Positions 22,384-34,650 of a DNA stretch of 64,000 nt are shown piece by piece. This DNA comes from Streptomyces sp. S3(2020) (GTDB lineage Bacteria > Actinomycetota > Actinomycetes > Streptomycetales > Streptomycetaceae), in the NCBI RefSeq assembly GCF_013044505.1, contig NZ_JABERD010000019.1, positions 1 to 64,000 on the forward strand, read 5' to 3'. The stretch's first letter is position 1; the number at the start of each line of letters is the position of its first letter. The translations under genes and the position numbers were made by a program. The notes below the pieces were generated by a model. It was not told where the DNA came from. It made no database searches and was given only the letters and a program-made list of their open reading frames with translations.

Positions 22384-22938
22384 ATGGGACTCGAAGAAAA
22401 GCTGCCGAGCGGCTTCCTGCTGACCACCGTCGAGCAGGCCGCGGGCTGGGTGCGCAAGGCGTCCGTCTTCCCGGCCACCTTCGGCCTCGCCTGCTGTGCC
22501 ATCGAGATGATGACCACCGGCGCCGGACGCTACGACCTGGCCCGCTTCGGCATGGAGGTCTTCCGCGGCTCACCCCGCCAGGCCGACCTCATGATCGTCG
22601 CCGGCCGGGTCAGCCAGAAGATGGCCCCGGTGGTCAGGCAGGTCTACGACCAGATGGCGAACCCCAAGTGGGTCATCTCCATGGGGGTCTGCGCGTCCTC
22701 GGGCGGCATGTTCAACAACTACGCGGTCGTCCAGGGCGTCGACCACATCCTCCCCGTCGACATCTACCTCCCGGGCTGCCCGCCACGGCCCGAGATGCTG
22801 CTGGACGCCATCCTCAAGCTCCACGAGAAGATCCAGGGCGCCAAGCTCGGTGTGAACGCCGAGGAGGCGGCCCGCGAGGCGGAGGAAGCGGCGCTCAAGG
22901 CCCTGCCCATGATCGAGATGAAGGGGCTGCTGCGGTGA
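22384..22938 (+). CDS. nuoB: NADH-quinone oxidoreductase subunit B
   Basis: A 184-residue peripheral-arm subunit that holds cluster N2, the last 4Fe-4S centre before quinone. Ligands are visible: the tandem cysteines in LACCAIEMM (C37, C38), C103 in GVCASSGG and C132 in LPGCPPRPE. Normal length, with a short charged C-terminal extension ([14 protein letters not shown]). Its TGA overlaps the GTG of nuoC. Confidence 0.98.
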   Translation: MGLEEKLPSGFLLTTVEQAAGWVRKASVFPATFGLACCAIEMMTTGAGRYDLARFGMEVFRGSPRQADLMIVAGRVSQKMAPVVRQVYDQMANPKWVISMGVCASSGGMFNNYAVVQGVDHILPVDIYLPGCPPRPEMLLDAILKLHEKIQGAKLGVNAEEAAREAEEAALKALPMIEMKGLLR

Positions 22939-23681
22939 GCGACGCGAACGGTGCCGGCGACGGCGCGAACCCCGAGAAGGACCTCGGCACCTCCAACCTC
23001 CCCGGCCAGCGCGGCCAGGGCGGCGAGGAGATCCGCGTCCAGCGCGGCATGTTCGGTGCCGACAACGGCGGCGACACCTCCGGCTACGGCGGCCTGGTGC
23101 GCTCGGTCCGCCTGCCGGGCCCCGCGGCCCGCCCCTACGGAGGCTGGTTCGACGAGGTCGCCGACGAACTCGAGGGAGCACTGGAGGAACAGGGGCTCCT
23201 GCCCGACAACGCGATCGAGAAGACGGTCGTCGACCGCGGCGAGCTCACCTTCCACATCGAGCGCGAACACCTGCCGCGCGTCGCCCGCACCCTGCGCGAC
23301 GACCCGGCCCTGCGCTTCGAGCTCTGTACCGGCGTCAGCGGGGTGCACTACCCGCACGACAAGGGCCGCGAGCTGCACGCCGTCTACCACCTGCGCTCGC
23401 TCACCCACAACCGGCTGATCCGCCTGGAGGTCAGCGCCCCGGACGCCGATCCGAAGATCCCGTCCCTGGTCTCCGTCTATCCGACCAACGACTGGCACGA
23501 GCGCGAGACCTACGACTTCTTCGGGATCGTCTTCGACGGTCACCCGGCCCTGACGCGGATCATGATGCCGGACGACTGGCAGGGCCACCCGCAGCGCAAG
23601 GACTACCCCCTCGGCGGCATCCCCGTCGAGTACAAGGGCGCCCAGATCCCGGCTCCGGACCAGCGGAGGTCGTACTCGTGA
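22935..23681 (+). CDS. nuoC: NADH-quinone oxidoreductase subunit C
   Basis: A 248-residue peripheral-arm subunit (30-kDa family). The core (about residues 90-225) contains [20 protein letters not shown] and the family signature [16 protein letters not shown], followed by [13 protein letters not shown]. The first 60-70 residues are a Gly-rich extension usual in actinobacteria. The start is the GTG at 22935, overlapping the nuoB stop as GTGA. It is separate from NuoD, not fused as in enterics. Confidence 0.97.
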   Translation: MSDANGAGDGANPEKDLGTSNLPGQRGQGGEEIRVQRGMFGADNGGDTSGYGGLVRSVRLPGPAARPYGGWFDEVADELEGALEEQGLLPDNAIEKTVVDRGELTFHIEREHLPRVARTLRDDPALRFELCTGVSGVHYPHDKGRELHAVYHLRSLTHNRLIRLEVSAPDADPKIPSLVSVYPTNDWHERETYDFFGIVFDGHPALTRIMMPDDWQGHPQRKDYPLGGIPVEYKGAQIPAPDQRRSYS

Positions 23682-25009
23682 GCACGCAGTCAGCATCCGC
23701 CGCTTCGGCGCGCGAGACCACCGAGGGCACCGTATATACGGTCACCGGCGGCGACTGGGACGAGGTCGTCCAGTCCGCGGCCCGCGCCGACGACGAGCGC
23801 ATCGTCGTCAACATGGGCCCGCAGCACCCCTCCACGCACGGAGTGCTCCGCCTGATCCTGGAGATCGACGGCGAGACGGTCACCGAGGCCCGCTGCGGCA
23901 TCGGCTACCTCCACACCGGCATCGAGAAGAACCTCGAATTCCGCACGTGGACACAGGGCACCACCTATGTGACGCGCATGGACTACCTGACGTCCTTCTT
24001 CAACGAGGCCGCCTACTGTCTCGGCGTCGAGAAGCTCCTCGGCATCGAGGACCAGATCACCGAGCGCGCCAAGATCATCCGGGTGCTCCTGATGGAGCTG
24101 AACCGGCTCTCCTCGCACCTGGTGTGCATCGCCACCGGCGGTATGGAACTCGGCGCCACCACGATCATGATCTACGGATTCCGTGATCGTGAAATGATTC
24201 TCGACATCTACGAGCTCATCACGGGCCTGCGGATGAACCACGCGTACATCCGCCCCGGCGGACTCGCCCAGGACCTGCCGCCCGGCGCGGTGGACCACAT
24301 CCGCGAGTTCGTGAAGAAGATGAAGAAGAACCTCCCGGAGTACGACAAGCTCGCCACCGGGAACCCCATCTTCAAGGCCCGTATGCAGGACATCGGCTAT
24401 CTCGACCTGGCCGGCTGCATGGCCCTCGGCGTCACCGGCCCGATCCTGCGCTCCACCGGGCTGCCGTTCGACCTGCGCAAGGCACAGCCGTACTCCGGTT
24501 ACGAGACCTACGACTTCGAGGTCCCGACCGCCGACACCTGCGACTCCTACGGACGCTTCCTGATCCGCATGGAGGAGATGCGCCAGTCCCTCAGGATCAT
24601 CGAGCAGTGCCTGGACCGGCTCCAGCCGGGTCCGGTCATGGTCGCCGACAAGAAGATCGCCTGGCCCGCCCAGCTCGCCCTGGGCCCCGACGGGCTCGGC
24701 AACTCCCTGGACCACATCAAGAAGATCATGGGCACCTCCATGGAGGCCCTGATCCACCACTTCAAGCTGGTCACCGAGGGCTTCCGCGTGCCGCCGGGAC
24801 AGGCGTACGCGGCCGTCGAGTCGCCCAAGGGCGAACTCGGGGTGCACGTCGTGTCCGACGGCGGCACCCGTCCCTACCGGGTCCACTTCCGTGAGCCGTC
24901 CTTCACCAACCTTCAGTCCATGGCGGCGATGTGTGAGGGCGGCCAGGTCGCCGACGTCATCGTCGCCGTCGCGTCCATCGACCCCGTGATGGGAGGCGTC
25001 GACCGGTGA
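23678..25009 (+). CDS. nuoD: NADH-quinone oxidoreductase subunit D
   Basis: A 443-residue 49-kDa-type subunit forming the quinone site with NuoB. Signature [14 protein letters not shown], then [12 protein letters not shown], with the quinone-binding His and Tyr region. The C-terminus has [13 protein letters not shown] and [21 protein letters not shown]. It starts at the GTG at 23678, overlapping the nuoC stop; the nuoE GTG overlaps its own stop. Confidence 0.98.
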   Translation: MSTQSASAASARETTEGTVYTVTGGDWDEVVQSAARADDERIVVNMGPQHPSTHGVLRLILEIDGETVTEARCGIGYLHTGIEKNLEFRTWTQGTTYVTRMDYLTSFFNEAAYCLGVEKLLGIEDQITERAKIIRVLLMELNRLSSHLVCIATGGMELGATTIMIYGFRDREMILDIYELITGLRMNHAYIRPGGLAQDLPPGAVDHIREFVKKMKKNLPEYDKLATGNPIFKARMQDIGYLDLAGCMALGVTGPILRSTGLPFDLRKAQPYSGYETYDFEVPTADTCDSYGRFLIRMEEMRQSLRIIEQCLDRLQPGPVMVADKKIAWPAQLALGPDGLGNSLDHIKKIMGTSMEALIHHFKLVTEGFRVPPGQAYAAVESPKGELGVHVVSDGGTRPYRVHFREPSFTNLQSMAAMCEGGQVADVIVAVASIDPVMGGVDR

Positions 25010-25788
25010 CCACCTCTTCCTCCGAGCAGGGCGTCAGCCTGGGCATGCCCGAACTGCCCGCGCCCGCCTACCCGGACGACGTTCGAGCCCGGCTGGAGGC
25101 GGACGCGCGCGAGGTCATCGCGCGCTACCCCGACTCCCGGTCCGCACTCCTTCCGCTGCTGCATCTCGTGCAGTCGGAGGAGGGCCATGTCACGCGCACC
25201 GGCATGCGGTTCTGCGCGGACGTGCTGGGCCTGACCACCGCCGAGGTCACCGCGGTCGCCACCTTCTACACCATGTACCGGCGCAGGCCGAGCGGTGACT
25301 ACCAGGTGGGCGTCTGCACCAACACCCTCTGCGCGGTGATGGGCGGTGACGCGATCTTCGAGGAGCTCCAGGAGCACCTCGGCGTCGGCAACGGCGAGAC
25401 CACCGAGGACGGCAAGGTCACGCTGGAGCACATCGAGTGCAACGCGGCCTGCGACTTCGCACCCGTCGTGATGGTCAACTGGGAGTTCTTCGACAACCAG
25501 ACCCCCTCCAGCGCCAAGCACCTCGTCGACGACCTGCGTGCGGGCCGGACGGTCGAGCCCACGCGCGGGGCGCCGCTGTGCACCTTCAAGGAGACCGCGC
25601 GGATCCTCGCCGGCTTCCCCGACGAGCGGCCAGGGGCCGTCGAGGCGAGCGGCGGTGCGGGACCCGCGTCGCTGGTGGGCCTCCGCCTGGCCAGGGGTGA
25701 GGCCGCACCCGTGCGCGTGGTCCATCCGCGGACCGAGGAGCCAGAGGACCAGGCGCCCTCTGACCACATCGAGGAGGGGGAGGGATGA
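25006..25788 (+). CDS. nuoE: NADH-quinone oxidoreductase subunit E
   Basis: A 260-residue 24-kDa-type subunit carrying the 2Fe-2S cluster N1a. Ligands C104 and C109 ([12 protein letters not shown]) and C145 and C149 ([12 protein letters not shown]) are all present. The C-terminal 60 residues extend beyond the compact thioredoxin-like domain with low-complexity charged sequence, as in other Streptomyces. It overlaps nuoF by ATGA. Confidence 0.97.
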   Translation: MTTSSSEQGVSLGMPELPAPAYPDDVRARLEADAREVIARYPDSRSALLPLLHLVQSEEGHVTRTGMRFCADVLGLTTAEVTAVATFYTMYRRRPSGDYQVGVCTNTLCAVMGGDAIFEELQEHLGVGNGETTEDGKVTLEHIECNAACDFAPVVMVNWEFFDNQTPSSAKHLVDDLRAGRTVEPTRGAPLCTFKETARILAGFPDERPGAVEASGGAGPASLVGLRLARGEAAPVRVVHPRTEEPEDQAPSDHIEEGEG

Positions 25789-27134
25789 CCTTGGCACCCG
25801 AGCTGAAAGACACCAGCCCCGAGAAGCTGCTCGCACCCGTGCTGTCGGCCTTCTGGGACGAGGACAAGTCCTGGTCGCTGGACGTCTATCGAAGGCACGA
25901 AGGATACGAGGGGCTCCGCAAGGCGCTCGCCATGTCGCCGGACGACCTGATCGCGTACGTCAAGGAATCAGGTCTGCGCGGCCGCGGTGGCGCGGGATTC
26001 CCCACGGGAATGAAATGGCAGTTCATTCCCCAGGGTGATGGAAAGCCGCACTATCTGGTTGTCAACGCCGACGAATCGGAACCCGGGACCTGTAAGGACA
26101 TCCCGCTCCTCTTCGCGAACCCGCACAGCCTCATCGAGGGCATCGTCATCGCGTGTTATGCCATCAGGTCGTCGCATGCCTTCATCTATCTGCGGGGTGA
26201 AGTCGTCCCAGTACTGCGGCGGTTGCACGAGGCCGTGCGCGAGGCCCAGGAGGCGGGCTACCTCGGCGAGAACATCCTGGGCAGCGGGCTCGACCTGGAA
26301 CTCACCGTGCACGCGGGCGCGGGCGCGTACATCTGCGGTGAGGAGACCGCACTGCTCGACTCGCTCGAAGGCCGCCGGGGTCAACCGCGGCTCCGTCCCC
26401 CTTTCCCTGCCGTCGCGGGCTTGTACGCGTGCCCGACTGTGGTGAACAACGTGGAGTCGATTGCGTCGGTTCCCGCGATCCTGCAAAAAGGAAAAGACTG
26501 GTTCAGGTCGATGGGCAGCGAGAAGTCCCCGGGCTTCACGCTCTACTCGCTCAGCGGCCATGTCGCCAGCCCCGGCCAGTTCGAGGCCCCGCTCGGCATC
26601 ACGCTCCGCCAGCTCCTTGAGATGAGCGGCGGAATGCGGCCCGGGCACCGGCTGAAGTTCTGGACGCCGGGCGGCTCCTCGACGCCGATGTTCACCGACG
26701 AACACCTCGACGTCCCCCTCGACTACGAGGGAGTGGGAGCGGCCGGCTCCATGCTCGGCACCAAGGCCCTCCAGTGCTTCGACGAGACGACCTGCGTGGT
26801 CCGCGCCGTCACCCGCTGGACCGAGTTCTACGCCCACGAGTCCTGCGGCAAGTGCACACCCTGCCGCGAAGGCACCTACTGGCTCGTGCAGTTGCTGCGC
26901 GACATCGAGGCCGGCAAGGGCGTCATGTCCGACCTCGACAAGCTGAACGACATCGCCGACAACATCAACGGCAAGTCGTTCTGCGCCCTCGGCGACGGCG
27001 CCGCCTCGCCGATCTTCTCCTCGCTCAAGTACTTCCGCGAGGAGTACGAGCAGCACATCACGGGCCGCGGCTGCCCCTTCGACCCGGCCAAGTCGACGGT
27101 CTGGGCCGACTCCCGCACGGAGGTGAACGCATGA
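25785..27134 (+). CDS. nuoF: NADH-quinone oxidoreductase subunit F
   Basis: A 449-residue 51-kDa-type subunit: NADH dehydrogenase site with FMN and cluster N3. The NADH/FMN region has [16 protein letters not shown] and [12 protein letters not shown]; the second motif is [19 protein letters not shown]; the 4Fe-4S ligands are in [11 protein letters not shown] with a later Cys in [12 protein letters not shown]. Part of the gene near 25970-26200 uses more A/T-ending codons than its neighbours, without disruption of the protein. Confidence 0.98.
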   Translation: MTLAPELKDTSPEKLLAPVLSAFWDEDKSWSLDVYRRHEGYEGLRKALAMSPDDLIAYVKESGLRGRGGAGFPTGMKWQFIPQGDGKPHYLVVNADESEPGTCKDIPLLFANPHSLIEGIVIACYAIRSSHAFIYLRGEVVPVLRRLHEAVREAQEAGYLGENILGSGLDLELTVHAGAGAYICGEETALLDSLEGRRGQPRLRPPFPAVAGLYACPTVVNNVESIASVPAILQKGKDWFRSMGSEKSPGFTLYSLSGHVASPGQFEAPLGITLRQLLEMSGGMRPGHRLKFWTPGGSSTPMFTDEHLDVPLDYEGVGAAGSMLGTKALQCFDETTCVVRAVTRWTEFYAHESCGKCTPCREGTYWLVQLLRDIEAGKGVMSDLDKLNDIADNINGKSFCALGDGAASPIFSSLKYFREEYEQHITGRGCPFDPAKSTVWADSRTEVNA

Positions 27135-29635
27135 CCGTGACCACCAACGCTCCCTCGGGAGGGGGAGAGGCGGCGGTCCCGCCGGAAGATCTCGTCTCGC
27201 TGACCATCGACGGCGCAGAGATCAGCGTGCCCAAGGGCACCCTGGTCATCCGCGCCGCCGAACAACTCGGCATCGAGATCCCCCGCTTCTGCGACCACCC
27301 CCTCCTCGACCCGGCCGGCGCCTGCCGCCAGTGCATCGTCGACGTCGAGGGCCAGCGCAAGCCGATGGCGTCCTGCACCATCACCTGCACCGACGGAATG
27401 GTGGTGAAGACCCACCTCACCTCGCCGGCCGCCGAGAAGGCCCAGCACGGTGTGATGGAGCTCCTCCTCATCAACCACCCGCTGGACTGCCCGGTCTGCG
27501 ACAAGGGCGGCGAGTGCCCCCTCCAGAACCAGGCCATGTCGCACGGTCAGGCCGAGTCCCGCTTCGAGGGCAGGAAGCGGACGTACGAGAAGCCCGTGCC
27601 GATCTCCACACAGGTGCTGCTCGACCGCGAGCGGTGCGTGCTGTGCGCCCGCTGCACCCGCTTCTCCAACCAGGTCGCGGGCGACCCGATGATCGAACTG
27701 GTCGAGCGGGGCGCGCTCCAGCAGGTCGGCACCGGTGAGGGCGACCCCTTCGAGTCGTACTTCTCCGGCAACACCATCCAGATCTGCCCGGTCGGCGCGC
27801 TCACCTCGGCGGCATACCGCTTCCGCTCGCGCCCCTTCGACCTGGTGTCCACCCCGAGCGTCTGCGAGCACTGCTCCGGCGGCTGTGCCACGCGCACCGA
27901 CCACCGGCGCGGCAAGGTCATGCGCAAGCTCGCGGCCAACGACCCCGAGGTCAACGAGGAGTGGATCTGCGACAAGGGGCGGTTCGGCTTCCGGTACGCG
28001 CAGCAGCGCGACCGCCTGGAGACGCCCCTGGTGCGCAACGCCGAGGGTGTCCTGGAGCCCGCTTCCTGGCCCGAGGCCCTGGAGGCGGCCGCACAGGGAC
28101 TCGCCGCGGCCCGCTCGCGGACCGGAGTCCTCACCGGTGGCCGGCTCACCATCGAGGACGCCTACGCGTACAGCAAGTTCACGCGCGTGGCGCTCGACAC
28201 CAACGACATCGACTTCCGCGCACGCGTGCACAGCGGCGAGGAGACCGACTTCCTCGCCGCGCGGATCGCCGGACGCGGCCGCGACCTCGACGGCACGGGT
28301 GTCACGTACACCACGCTGGAGAAGGCGCCCGCCGTCCTGCTGGTCGGGTTCGAGGCCGAGGAGGAGGCGCCCGGCGTCTTCCTGAGGCTGCGCAAGGCCT
28401 GGCGCAAGCACGGGCAGAAGGTGTTCGCCCTGGCCACGCACGCGACGCGTGGTCTGGAGAAGGCCGGCGGCACGCTGCTCCCCGCCGCTCCCGGCACCGA
28501 GGCCGAGTGGCTGGACGCACTCGCGGGCGGGGTCGGCCTGGAGGGCGACGGGGCTCGGGCCGCCGAGGCGCTGCGCTCCGAGGGCGCGGTACTCGTCGTC
28601 GGTGAGCGGCTGGCCGCCGTGGCGGGCGGACTGACCGCCGCCGTACGGGCCGCGTCCGCGACCGGCGCGCAGCTGGTGTGGATCCCGCGCAGGGCGGGCG
28701 AGCGCGGTGCCGTCGAGGCGGGCGCGCTGCCGTCGCTGCTGCCGGGCGGACGTCCGGCGACCGACCCACGCGCGCGTGAGGAGGTCGCCACGGCCTGGGG
28801 TGTCGCCGAACTCCCGCACCGCTACGGCCGCGACACCAGCCAGATCGTCGAGGCCGCCGCCACCGGAGAGCTCCGGGCGCTGGTCGTCGCGGGCGTCGAG
28901 GTCGCCGACCTCCCGGACCCGGCACGCGCGCGTGAAGCACTTCACGAGGTCGGCTTCCTGGTCTCGCTGGAGCTGCGGCCCAGCGAGGTCACCGAGCACG
29001 CGGACGTGGTCCTGCCGGTCGCCGCGGTCGCCGAGAAGGCCGGCACCTTCCTCAACTGGGAAGGCCGGGTGCGCTTCTTCGAGACCGCGCTCAAGCCCGA
29101 GCAGATGACCCGACGCCTCGCGCCCACCGACGCGCGTGTGCTCCAGATGCTGGCCGACGCCATGGACGTCCACCTGGGTCTGCCGGACCTGCGGACCGTG
29201 CGCGGCGAGATCGACCGGCTCGGCGCCTGGGACGGACCGCGCGCCACCGAACCCCTCGAAACCGGCGCCCAGTTGCCGAGGCCGGCCGCCGGGGAGGCCG
29301 TCCTCGCCGGGCACCGGCTGCTGCTCGACCAGGGCCGCCTCCAGGAGGGCGACGAGGCACTCGCCGGGACGCGGCACGCGGCCCGCGCGCGTGTGTCGGC
29401 CGCGACCGCCGCCGAGGCCGGGGTCAAGGACGGCGATGTCCTCGCCGTGACCGGTCCCGCCGGAGCCGTCGAACTCCCGCTGCGGATCACCGAGATGCCC
29501 GACCGCGTGGTCTGGCTCCCGCTGAACTCCGCGGGCGCGGGAGTCGCCTCCGACGCCGGTGTGGTGCCCGGCTCACTCGTCCGCATCGGCCCGGCGACGC
29601 TCGCCGCCGAAGCCCCCAAGGAGGTGGAGGCATGA
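27131..29635 (+). CDS. nuoG: NADH-quinone oxidoreductase subunit G
   Basis: An 834-residue 75-kDa-type subunit. The N-terminal 2Fe-2S domain has CDHPLL...GACRQC; the His-coordinated cluster is in [18 protein letters not shown]; further 4Fe-4S ligands are in [11 protein letters not shown] and ICPVGAL. A molybdopterin-oxidoreductase-like domain follows, starting with a CEHCSGGC cluster motif and [10 protein letters not shown]. The C-terminal half is poorly conserved and Ala-rich. Start ATG at 27131, overlapping the nuoF stop as ATGA. Confidence 0.97.
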   Translation: MTVTTNAPSGGGEAAVPPEDLVSLTIDGAEISVPKGTLVIRAAEQLGIEIPRFCDHPLLDPAGACRQCIVDVEGQRKPMASCTITCTDGMVVKTHLTSPAAEKAQHGVMELLLINHPLDCPVCDKGGECPLQNQAMSHGQAESRFEGRKRTYEKPVPISTQVLLDRERCVLCARCTRFSNQVAGDPMIELVERGALQQVGTGEGDPFESYFSGNTIQICPVGALTSAAYRFRSRPFDLVSTPSVCEHCSGGCATRTDHRRGKVMRKLAANDPEVNEEWICDKGRFGFRYAQQRDRLETPLVRNAEGVLEPASWPEALEAAAQGLAAARSRTGVLTGGRLTIEDAYAYSKFTRVALDTNDIDFRARVHSGEETDFLAARIAGRGRDLDGTGVTYTTLEKAPAVLLVGFEAEEEAPGVFLRLRKAWRKHGQKVFALATHATRGLEKAGGTLLPAAPGTEAEWLDALAGGVGLEGDGARAAEALRSEGAVLVVGERLAAVAGGLTAAVRAASATGAQLVWIPRRAGERGAVEAGALPSLLPGGRPATDPRAREEVATAWGVAELPHRYGRDTSQIVEAAATGELRALVVAGVEVADLPDPARAREALHEVGFLVSLELRPSEVTEHADVVLPVAAVAEKAGTFLNWEGRVRFFETALKPEQMTRRLAPTDARVLQMLADAMDVHLGLPDLRTVRGEIDRLGAWDGPRATEPLETGAQLPRPAAGEAVLAGHRLLLDQGRLQEGDEALAGTRHAARARVSAATAAEAGVKDGDVLAVTGPAGAVELPLRITEMPDRVVWLPLNSAGAGVASDAGVVPGSLVRIGPATLAAEAPKEVEA

Positions 29636-30987
29636 GTCCGTACCTCGCCGCTGAAGACCTCTCGCTGTTCGGCACCGACCCCTGGTGGCTGGTCGTCCTC
29701 AAGGCGGTCTTCTGCTTCGCCTTCGTGGTGCTGTCGGTGCTGATCGCCATCGTCTGGGAACGCAAGGTCGTCGCCTGGATGCAGCTGCGCATCGGCCCCA
29801 ACCGCAACGGCCCCTGGGGTCTGCTCCAGTCGCTCGCCGACGGCGTCAAACTGATGCTCAAGGAAGACCTCGTCGTCAAGCGCGCCGACAAGGTCGTCTA
29901 CATCCTCGCGCCGATCGTCATGACCGTGCCGGCCTTCATGGCCATCGCGGTGATCCCCTTCGGCCCGGCCGGCAACGAGATCTCGATCTTCGGCCACCGC
30001 ACCACGATGCAGCTCACCGACCTGCCGATCGCGATGCTCTACATCCTCGCGGTCGCCTCCGTGGGCATCTACGGCCTCGTCCTCGCCGGATGGAGCTCCG
30101 GATCGACGTACCCGCTGCTCGGCGGCCTGCGCTCCTGCGCGCAGATGATCTCGTACGAGATCGCCATGGGCGCGGCGTTCGCCTCCGTGTTCCTCTACTC
30201 GGGCTCGATGTCGACGTCCACGATCGTCGAGCAGCAGCAGGACCGCTGGTACGTCCTGTTGCTGCCGGTCTCGTTCGTCCTCTACATCGTCACGATGATC
30301 GGCGAGACCAACCGCGCCCCCTTCGACATGCCGGAGTCCGAGGGCGACCTGGTCGGCGGCTTCAACACCGAGTACACGTCCATCAAGTTCGCGCTGTTCA
30401 TGCTCGCCGAGTACGCGAACATGATCACCGTCTCGGCCGTGGCGACCACGCTGTTCCTCGGCGGCTGGCGGGCCCCCTGGCCGATCAGCACCTTCTGGGA
30501 GGGCGCGAACCACGGCTGGTGGCCGATGCTCTGGTTCGTCCTCAAGGTCCAGGCGTTCCTCTTCATGTTCATCTGGGTGCGCGCCTCGCTCCCACGGGTC
30601 CGCTACGACCAGCTGATGAAGCTCGGCTGGAAGGTCCTCATCCCGGTCTCCGTGGTGTGGCTGATGCTCGTCGCGACCGTGCGGACCCTGCGCAACGAGA
30701 ACTACGACTTCGCCGACATCGCCCTCTACGTCGGCGGCGGCGTCCTGCTGCTCCTGCTCCTGTCCTTCGTCGTGGACATGTTCCGCGGGAAGCCGAAGGA
30801 GGAGCCCGCCCCGGCCGTCGCCTTCGACCCGATGGCCGGCGGATTCCCCGTACCGCCGCTGCCCGGACAGGAGTTGCCACCCGCGCCGAGGCGCCGCCCG
30901 CGCCGGGAGCGGGAGCTGATTGTCAGTGGTGGGCCCGATACTCAGAGTGACGGATCTCTGGATGGAAAGGAGGCGTCCGATGGCTGA
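29632..30987 (+). CDS. nuoH: NADH-quinone oxidoreductase subunit H
   Basis: A 451-residue membrane subunit linking peripheral and membrane arms. Signatures: [20 protein letters not shown] and the loop [20 protein letters not shown], which helps form the quinone chamber. Eight or more transmembrane helices. The last 70 or so residues (after [19 protein letters not shown]) are a Pro/Arg-rich cytoplasmic tail common in actinobacterial NuoH. The nuoI start lies inside its 3' end, with an 8-base overlap. Confidence 0.97.
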   Translation: MSPYLAAEDLSLFGTDPWWLVVLKAVFCFAFVVLSVLIAIVWERKVVAWMQLRIGPNRNGPWGLLQSLADGVKLMLKEDLVVKRADKVVYILAPIVMTVPAFMAIAVIPFGPAGNEISIFGHRTTMQLTDLPIAMLYILAVASVGIYGLVLAGWSSGSTYPLLGGLRSCAQMISYEIAMGAAFASVFLYSGSMSTSTIVEQQQDRWYVLLLPVSFVLYIVTMIGETNRAPFDMPESEGDLVGGFNTEYTSIKFALFMLAEYANMITVSAVATTLFLGGWRAPWPISTFWEGANHGWWPMLWFVLKVQAFLFMFIWVRASLPRVRYDQLMKLGWKVLIPVSVVWLMLVATVRTLRNENYDFADIALYVGGGVLLLLLLSFVVDMFRGKPKEEPAPAVAFDPMAGGFPVPPLPGQELPPAPRRRPRRERELIVSGGPDTQSDGSLDGKEASDG

Positions 30988-31582
30988 GGAGTCCAAGGGG
31001 ACCGAGCCCGGTTTCCAGAACCCCGTGGCCGGCTTCGGCGTGACCTTCAAGGCCATGTTCAAGAAGCGGCTGACCGAGCAGTACCCCGAGCAGCAGAAGA
31101 CCACCGCTCCCCGTTTCCACGGACGGCACCAGCTCAACCGCCATCCGGACGGCCTGGAGAAGTGCGTCGGCTGCGAGCTGTGCGCCTGGGCCTGCCCCGC
31201 CGACGCGATCTACGTCGAGGGCGCGGACAACACGGACGAGGAGCGCTACTCGCCGGGCGAGCGGTACGGGCGCGTCTACCAGATCAACTACGCCCGCTGC
31301 ATCCTGTGCGGCCTGTGCATCGAGGCGTGCCCCACGCGCGCGCTGACGATGACCAACGAGTTCGAGCTCGCCGACTCCAGCCGCGCCAACCTCATCTACA
31401 CCAAGGAGCAGCTGCTCGCCGGGCTGGAGGAGGGCATGGTCGACTCGCCCCACTCGATCTTCCCGGGGACCGACGAACAGGACTACTACCGGGGCCTGGT
31501 GACGGAAGCCGCGCCCGGCACGGTCCAGCAGGTCGCCGTCTCCAAGGGTGAGAAGCCAGAGGAAGAGGAGGTCGGCGCATGA
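30980..31582 (+). CDS. nuoI: NADH-quinone oxidoreductase subunit I
   Basis: A 200-residue ferredoxin-like subunit with clusters N6a and N6b. Two motifs, [12 protein letters not shown] and [12 protein letters not shown], give eight Cys ligands. The start is the ATG at 30980 ([20 protein letters not shown]), because a near-perfect Shine-Dalgarno AAAGGAGG ends seven bases before it, inside the nuoH coding region. It overlaps nuoJ by ATGA. Confidence 0.97.
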   Translation: MAEESKGTEPGFQNPVAGFGVTFKAMFKKRLTEQYPEQQKTTAPRFHGRHQLNRHPDGLEKCVGCELCAWACPADAIYVEGADNTDEERYSPGERYGRVYQINYARCILCGLCIEACPTRALTMTNEFELADSSRANLIYTKEQLLAGLEEGMVDSPHSIFPGTDEQDYYRGLVTEAAPGTVQQVAVSKGEKPEEEEVGA

Positions 31583-32421
31583 GCACGCAGCTCGCCGCCT
31601 ACTCCACCTCCACCGGCGAGGCCTTCCAGTTCTGGGTGCTCGGCACCGTCGCGGTGATCGGCGCCCTGTGCACCGTCTTCATGAAGAAGGCCGTGCACAG
31701 CGCACTCTGTCTCGCCGGCACCATGATCATCCTGGCGGTGTTCTACCTCGCCAACGGCGCCTACTTCCTGGGCGTCGTCCAGATCATCGTCTACACCGGC
31801 GCGATCATGATGCTGTTCCTCTTCGTGGTGATGCTCGTCGGCGTCACGGCCGCGGACTCCCTGAAGGAGACCATCAAGGGCCAGCGCTGGCTGGCCCTTC
31901 TCTGCGGGCTCGGCTTCGGCATCCTGCTGGTCGCCGGCATCGGCAACGCCTCCCTGACGGAGTTCAACGGGATGGCGCAGGCCAACGCCAACGGCAATGT
32001 GGAGGGCCTCGCCACCCACATCTTCACCAATTACGTGTTCGCCTTCGAGATCACCGGCGCCCTGCTGATCACGGCCACCGTCGGCGCCATGCTGCTCACC
32101 CACCGCGAGCGCACCGAGCGAGCCAAGACCCAGCGTGAACTGTCCGAGCAGCGCGTCCGCGAGGGCAAGCACCTTCCGCCGCTGCCCGCGCCCGGTGTGT
32201 ACGCCCGGCACAACGCCGTGGACATCGCGGGCCTGCTGCCCGACGGCACCCCCTCCGAACTCACCGTCAACAAGACGCTGCGCGAGCGCGGCCAGATCCG
32301 TGACGTCTCGACCGAGGCGCTCAACGATCTGCGCGCACTGGAGCAGCGCGCCGAGGATCGCCTGGAGCGGACCGACGTGGAACCGGCGAACCTCAAGCGG
32401 GCCGAGGAGGCGTCGAAGTGA
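31579..32421 (+). CDS. nuoJ: NADH-quinone oxidoreductase subunit J
   Basis: A 280-residue membrane subunit with five transmembrane helices in the first 185 residues ([39 protein letters not shown], the pi-bulge TM3 region). About 90 C-terminal residues form a charged cytoplasmic extension ([18 protein letters not shown] onward) as in other actinobacteria. It overlaps nuoK by GTGA. Confidence 0.96.
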
Positions 32422-32717
32422 ACCCCGTCAACTACCTCTATCTCGCGGCCCTGTTGTTCACGATCGGCGCCACCGGTGTGCTGATCAGGCGCAACGCGAT
32501 CGTCGTGTTCATGTGCATCGAGCTCATGCTCAACGCCTGCAACCTCGCGTTCGTCGCCTTCTCCCGGATGCACGGCAACCTCGACGGCCAGATCATCGCG
32601 TTCTTCACGATGGTCGTCGCCGCCGCGGAGGTCGTGGTCGGGCTCGCGATCATCGTGTCCCTGTTCCGCTCCCGCCACTCGGCCTCGGTCGACGACGCCA
32701 GCCTGATGAAGCTCTGA
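32418..32717 (+). CDS. nuoK: NADH-quinone oxidoreductase subunit K
   Basis: A 99-residue subunit with three transmembrane helices. It carries the conserved membrane glutamates in [15 protein letters not shown] and [14 protein letters not shown], which lie on the proton path. Normal length. GTG start at 32418. Confidence 0.98.
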
Positions 32718-32731
32718 GGGGTCGCTGAATC

Positions 32732-34645
32732 GTGGAGAACCTGATTGCGCTGCTGGTGGCGGCGCCTCTGCTCGGAGCGGCCGTACTGCTGTGCGGCGGC
32801 CGGCGGCTCGATGCCGTCGGCCACTGGATCGGCACGGCCCTCGCGGCCGCCTCCTTCCTGATCGGTGCCGTCCTCTTCGCCGACCTGCTCGGCAAGGACG
32901 CCGAACACCGGACCCTGACGAGCCACCTGTTCAGCTGGGTCCCGGTCGAGGGCTTCCAGGCGGACATCGCCTTCCGCCTCGACCAGCTGTCGATGACGTT
33001 CGTGCTGCTGATCACCGGCGTCGGCTCGCTGATCCACCTGTACTCGATCGGGTACATGGAGCACGACGAGCGCCGCCGCCGCTTCTTCGGCTATCTGAAC
33101 CTGTTCCTCGCGGCGATGCTGCTGCTCGTCCTCGCCGACAACTACCTTCTGCTGTACGTCGGCTGGGAGGGCGTCGGTCTCGCCTCCTACCTGCTGATCG
33201 GCTTCTGGCAGCACAAGCCCAGCGCCGCCACCGCCGCGAAGAAGGCCTTCCTGGTCAACCGCGTCGGCGACGTGGGCCTGTCGATCGCCATCATGCTGAT
33301 GTTCACGACGTTCGGGACCTTCGCCTTCGGCCCGGTCCTCGGCACCCACGAGGAGCCGGGCGCGGTCAGCGGCGCCGGCGAGGCCACCCTCACCGGCATC
33401 GCCCTGATGCTGCTGCTCGCCGCCTGCGGCAAGTCCGCCCAGGTGCCGCTCCAGTCCTGGCTCGGGGACGCGATGGAGGGCCCGACCCCGGTCTCGGCCC
33501 TCATCCACGCCGCGACCATGGTGACCGCGGGCGTCTACCTGATCGTCCGCTCCGCCAACATCTTCAACCTCGCGCCCGACGCACAGCTGGTCGTCACCAT
33601 CGTCGGTGCCGTCACGCTCCTGTTCGGTGCGATCGTCGGTTGCGCGAAGGACGACATCAAGAAGGCGCTGGCCGGCTCGACCATGTCGCAGATCGGCTAC
33701 ATGGTGCTGGCCGCGGGCCTCGGCCCCATCGGCTACGTCTTCGCGATCATGCACCTGGTGACGCACGGCTTCTTCAAGGCCGGGCTGTTCCTCGGCGCCG
33801 GTTCGGTCATGCACGGCATGAACGACGAGGTCGACATGAGGAAGTACGGCGGCCTCAGGAAGTACATGCCGGTCACCTTCGTCACCTTCGGCCTCGGCTA
33901 CCTCGCGATCATCGGCTTCCCGGGACTGTCCGGCTTCTTCTCCAAGGACAAGATCATCGAGGCGGCCTTCGCCAAGGGCGGCACCGAGGGCTGGATCCTC
34001 GGCGGTTGCGCCCTGCTGGGCGCGGCCATCACGGCGTACTACATGACGCGCGTGATGCTGATGACGTTCTTCGGCGAGAAGCGCTGGCAGCCGGACGCCG
34101 AGGGCCACGAGCCGCACCCGCACGAGTCGCCGAAGTCGATGACGATCCCGATGATCGTGCTGGCCTTCGGATCGGTCTTCGCGGGCGGCCTGTTCAGCAT
34201 CGGTGACCGCTTCATGCACTGGCTGGAGCCCATCACCGGGCACGACCACGGCGACGCGCCGATCAGCGCCACGACGGTCACGGCCGCCACGGTCGCCGTG
34301 ATGGTCATCGGCGTCACCTTCGCCTACCTCCAGTACGGCCGCCGCCCGGTCCCGGTCGTCGCCCCGCGCGGATCGCTGCTCACCCGGGCCGCCCGACGCG
34401 ACCTGCTCCAGGACGACTTCAACCACGTCGTCCTGGTCCGCGGCGGCGAGCACCTCACGCGGTCCCTGGTGTACGTCGACCACACCCTGGTCGACGGAGT
34501 GGTCAACGGCACGGCGGCCTCGGTCGGCGGCCTCTCCGGACGGCTGCGCAAGCTGCAGAACGGCTACGCGCGGTCGTACGCGGTCTCGATGTTCGGCGGT
34601 GCGGCAGTGCTGATCGCCGCGACCCTGCTGATGAGGGCGGTCTGA
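32732..34645 (+). CDS. nuoL: NADH-quinone oxidoreductase subunit L
   Basis: A 637-residue antiporter-like proton-pumping subunit at the distal end of the membrane arm. Conserved features: [26 protein letters not shown], the key Glu in [18 protein letters not shown], and Lys/His in the discontinuous helix [15 protein letters not shown] with [13 protein letters not shown]. The C-terminal long lateral helix is present. GTG start at 32732, fifteen bases past nuoK. Confidence 0.97.
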   Translation: MENLIALLVAAPLLGAAVLLCGGRRLDAVGHWIGTALAAASFLIGAVLFADLLGKDAEHRTLTSHLFSWVPVEGFQADIAFRLDQLSMTFVLLITGVGSLIHLYSIGYMEHDERRRRFFGYLNLFLAAMLLLVLADNYLLLYVGWEGVGLASYLLIGFWQHKPSAATAAKKAFLVNRVGDVGLSIAIMLMFTTFGTFAFGPVLGTHEEPGAVSGAGEATLTGIALMLLLAACGKSAQVPLQSWLGDAMEGPTPVSALIHAATMVTAGVYLIVRSANIFNLAPDAQLVVTIVGAVTLLFGAIVGCAKDDIKKALAGSTMSQIGYMVLAAGLGPIGYVFAIMHLVTHGFFKAGLFLGAGSVMHGMNDEVDMRKYGGLRKYMPVTFVTFGLGYLAIIGFPGLSGFFSKDKIIEAAFAKGGTEGWILGGCALLGAAITAYYMTRVMLMTFFGEKRWQPDAEGHEPHPHESPKSMTIPMIVLAFGSVFAGGLFSIGDRFMHWLEPITGHDHGDAPISATTVTAATVAVMVIGVTFAYLQYGRRPVPVVAPRGSLLTRAARRDLLQDDFNHVVLVRGGEHLTRSLVYVDHTLVDGVVNGTAASVGGLSGRLRKLQNGYARSYAVSMFGGAAVLIAATLLMRAV

Positions 34646-34650
34646 TACCG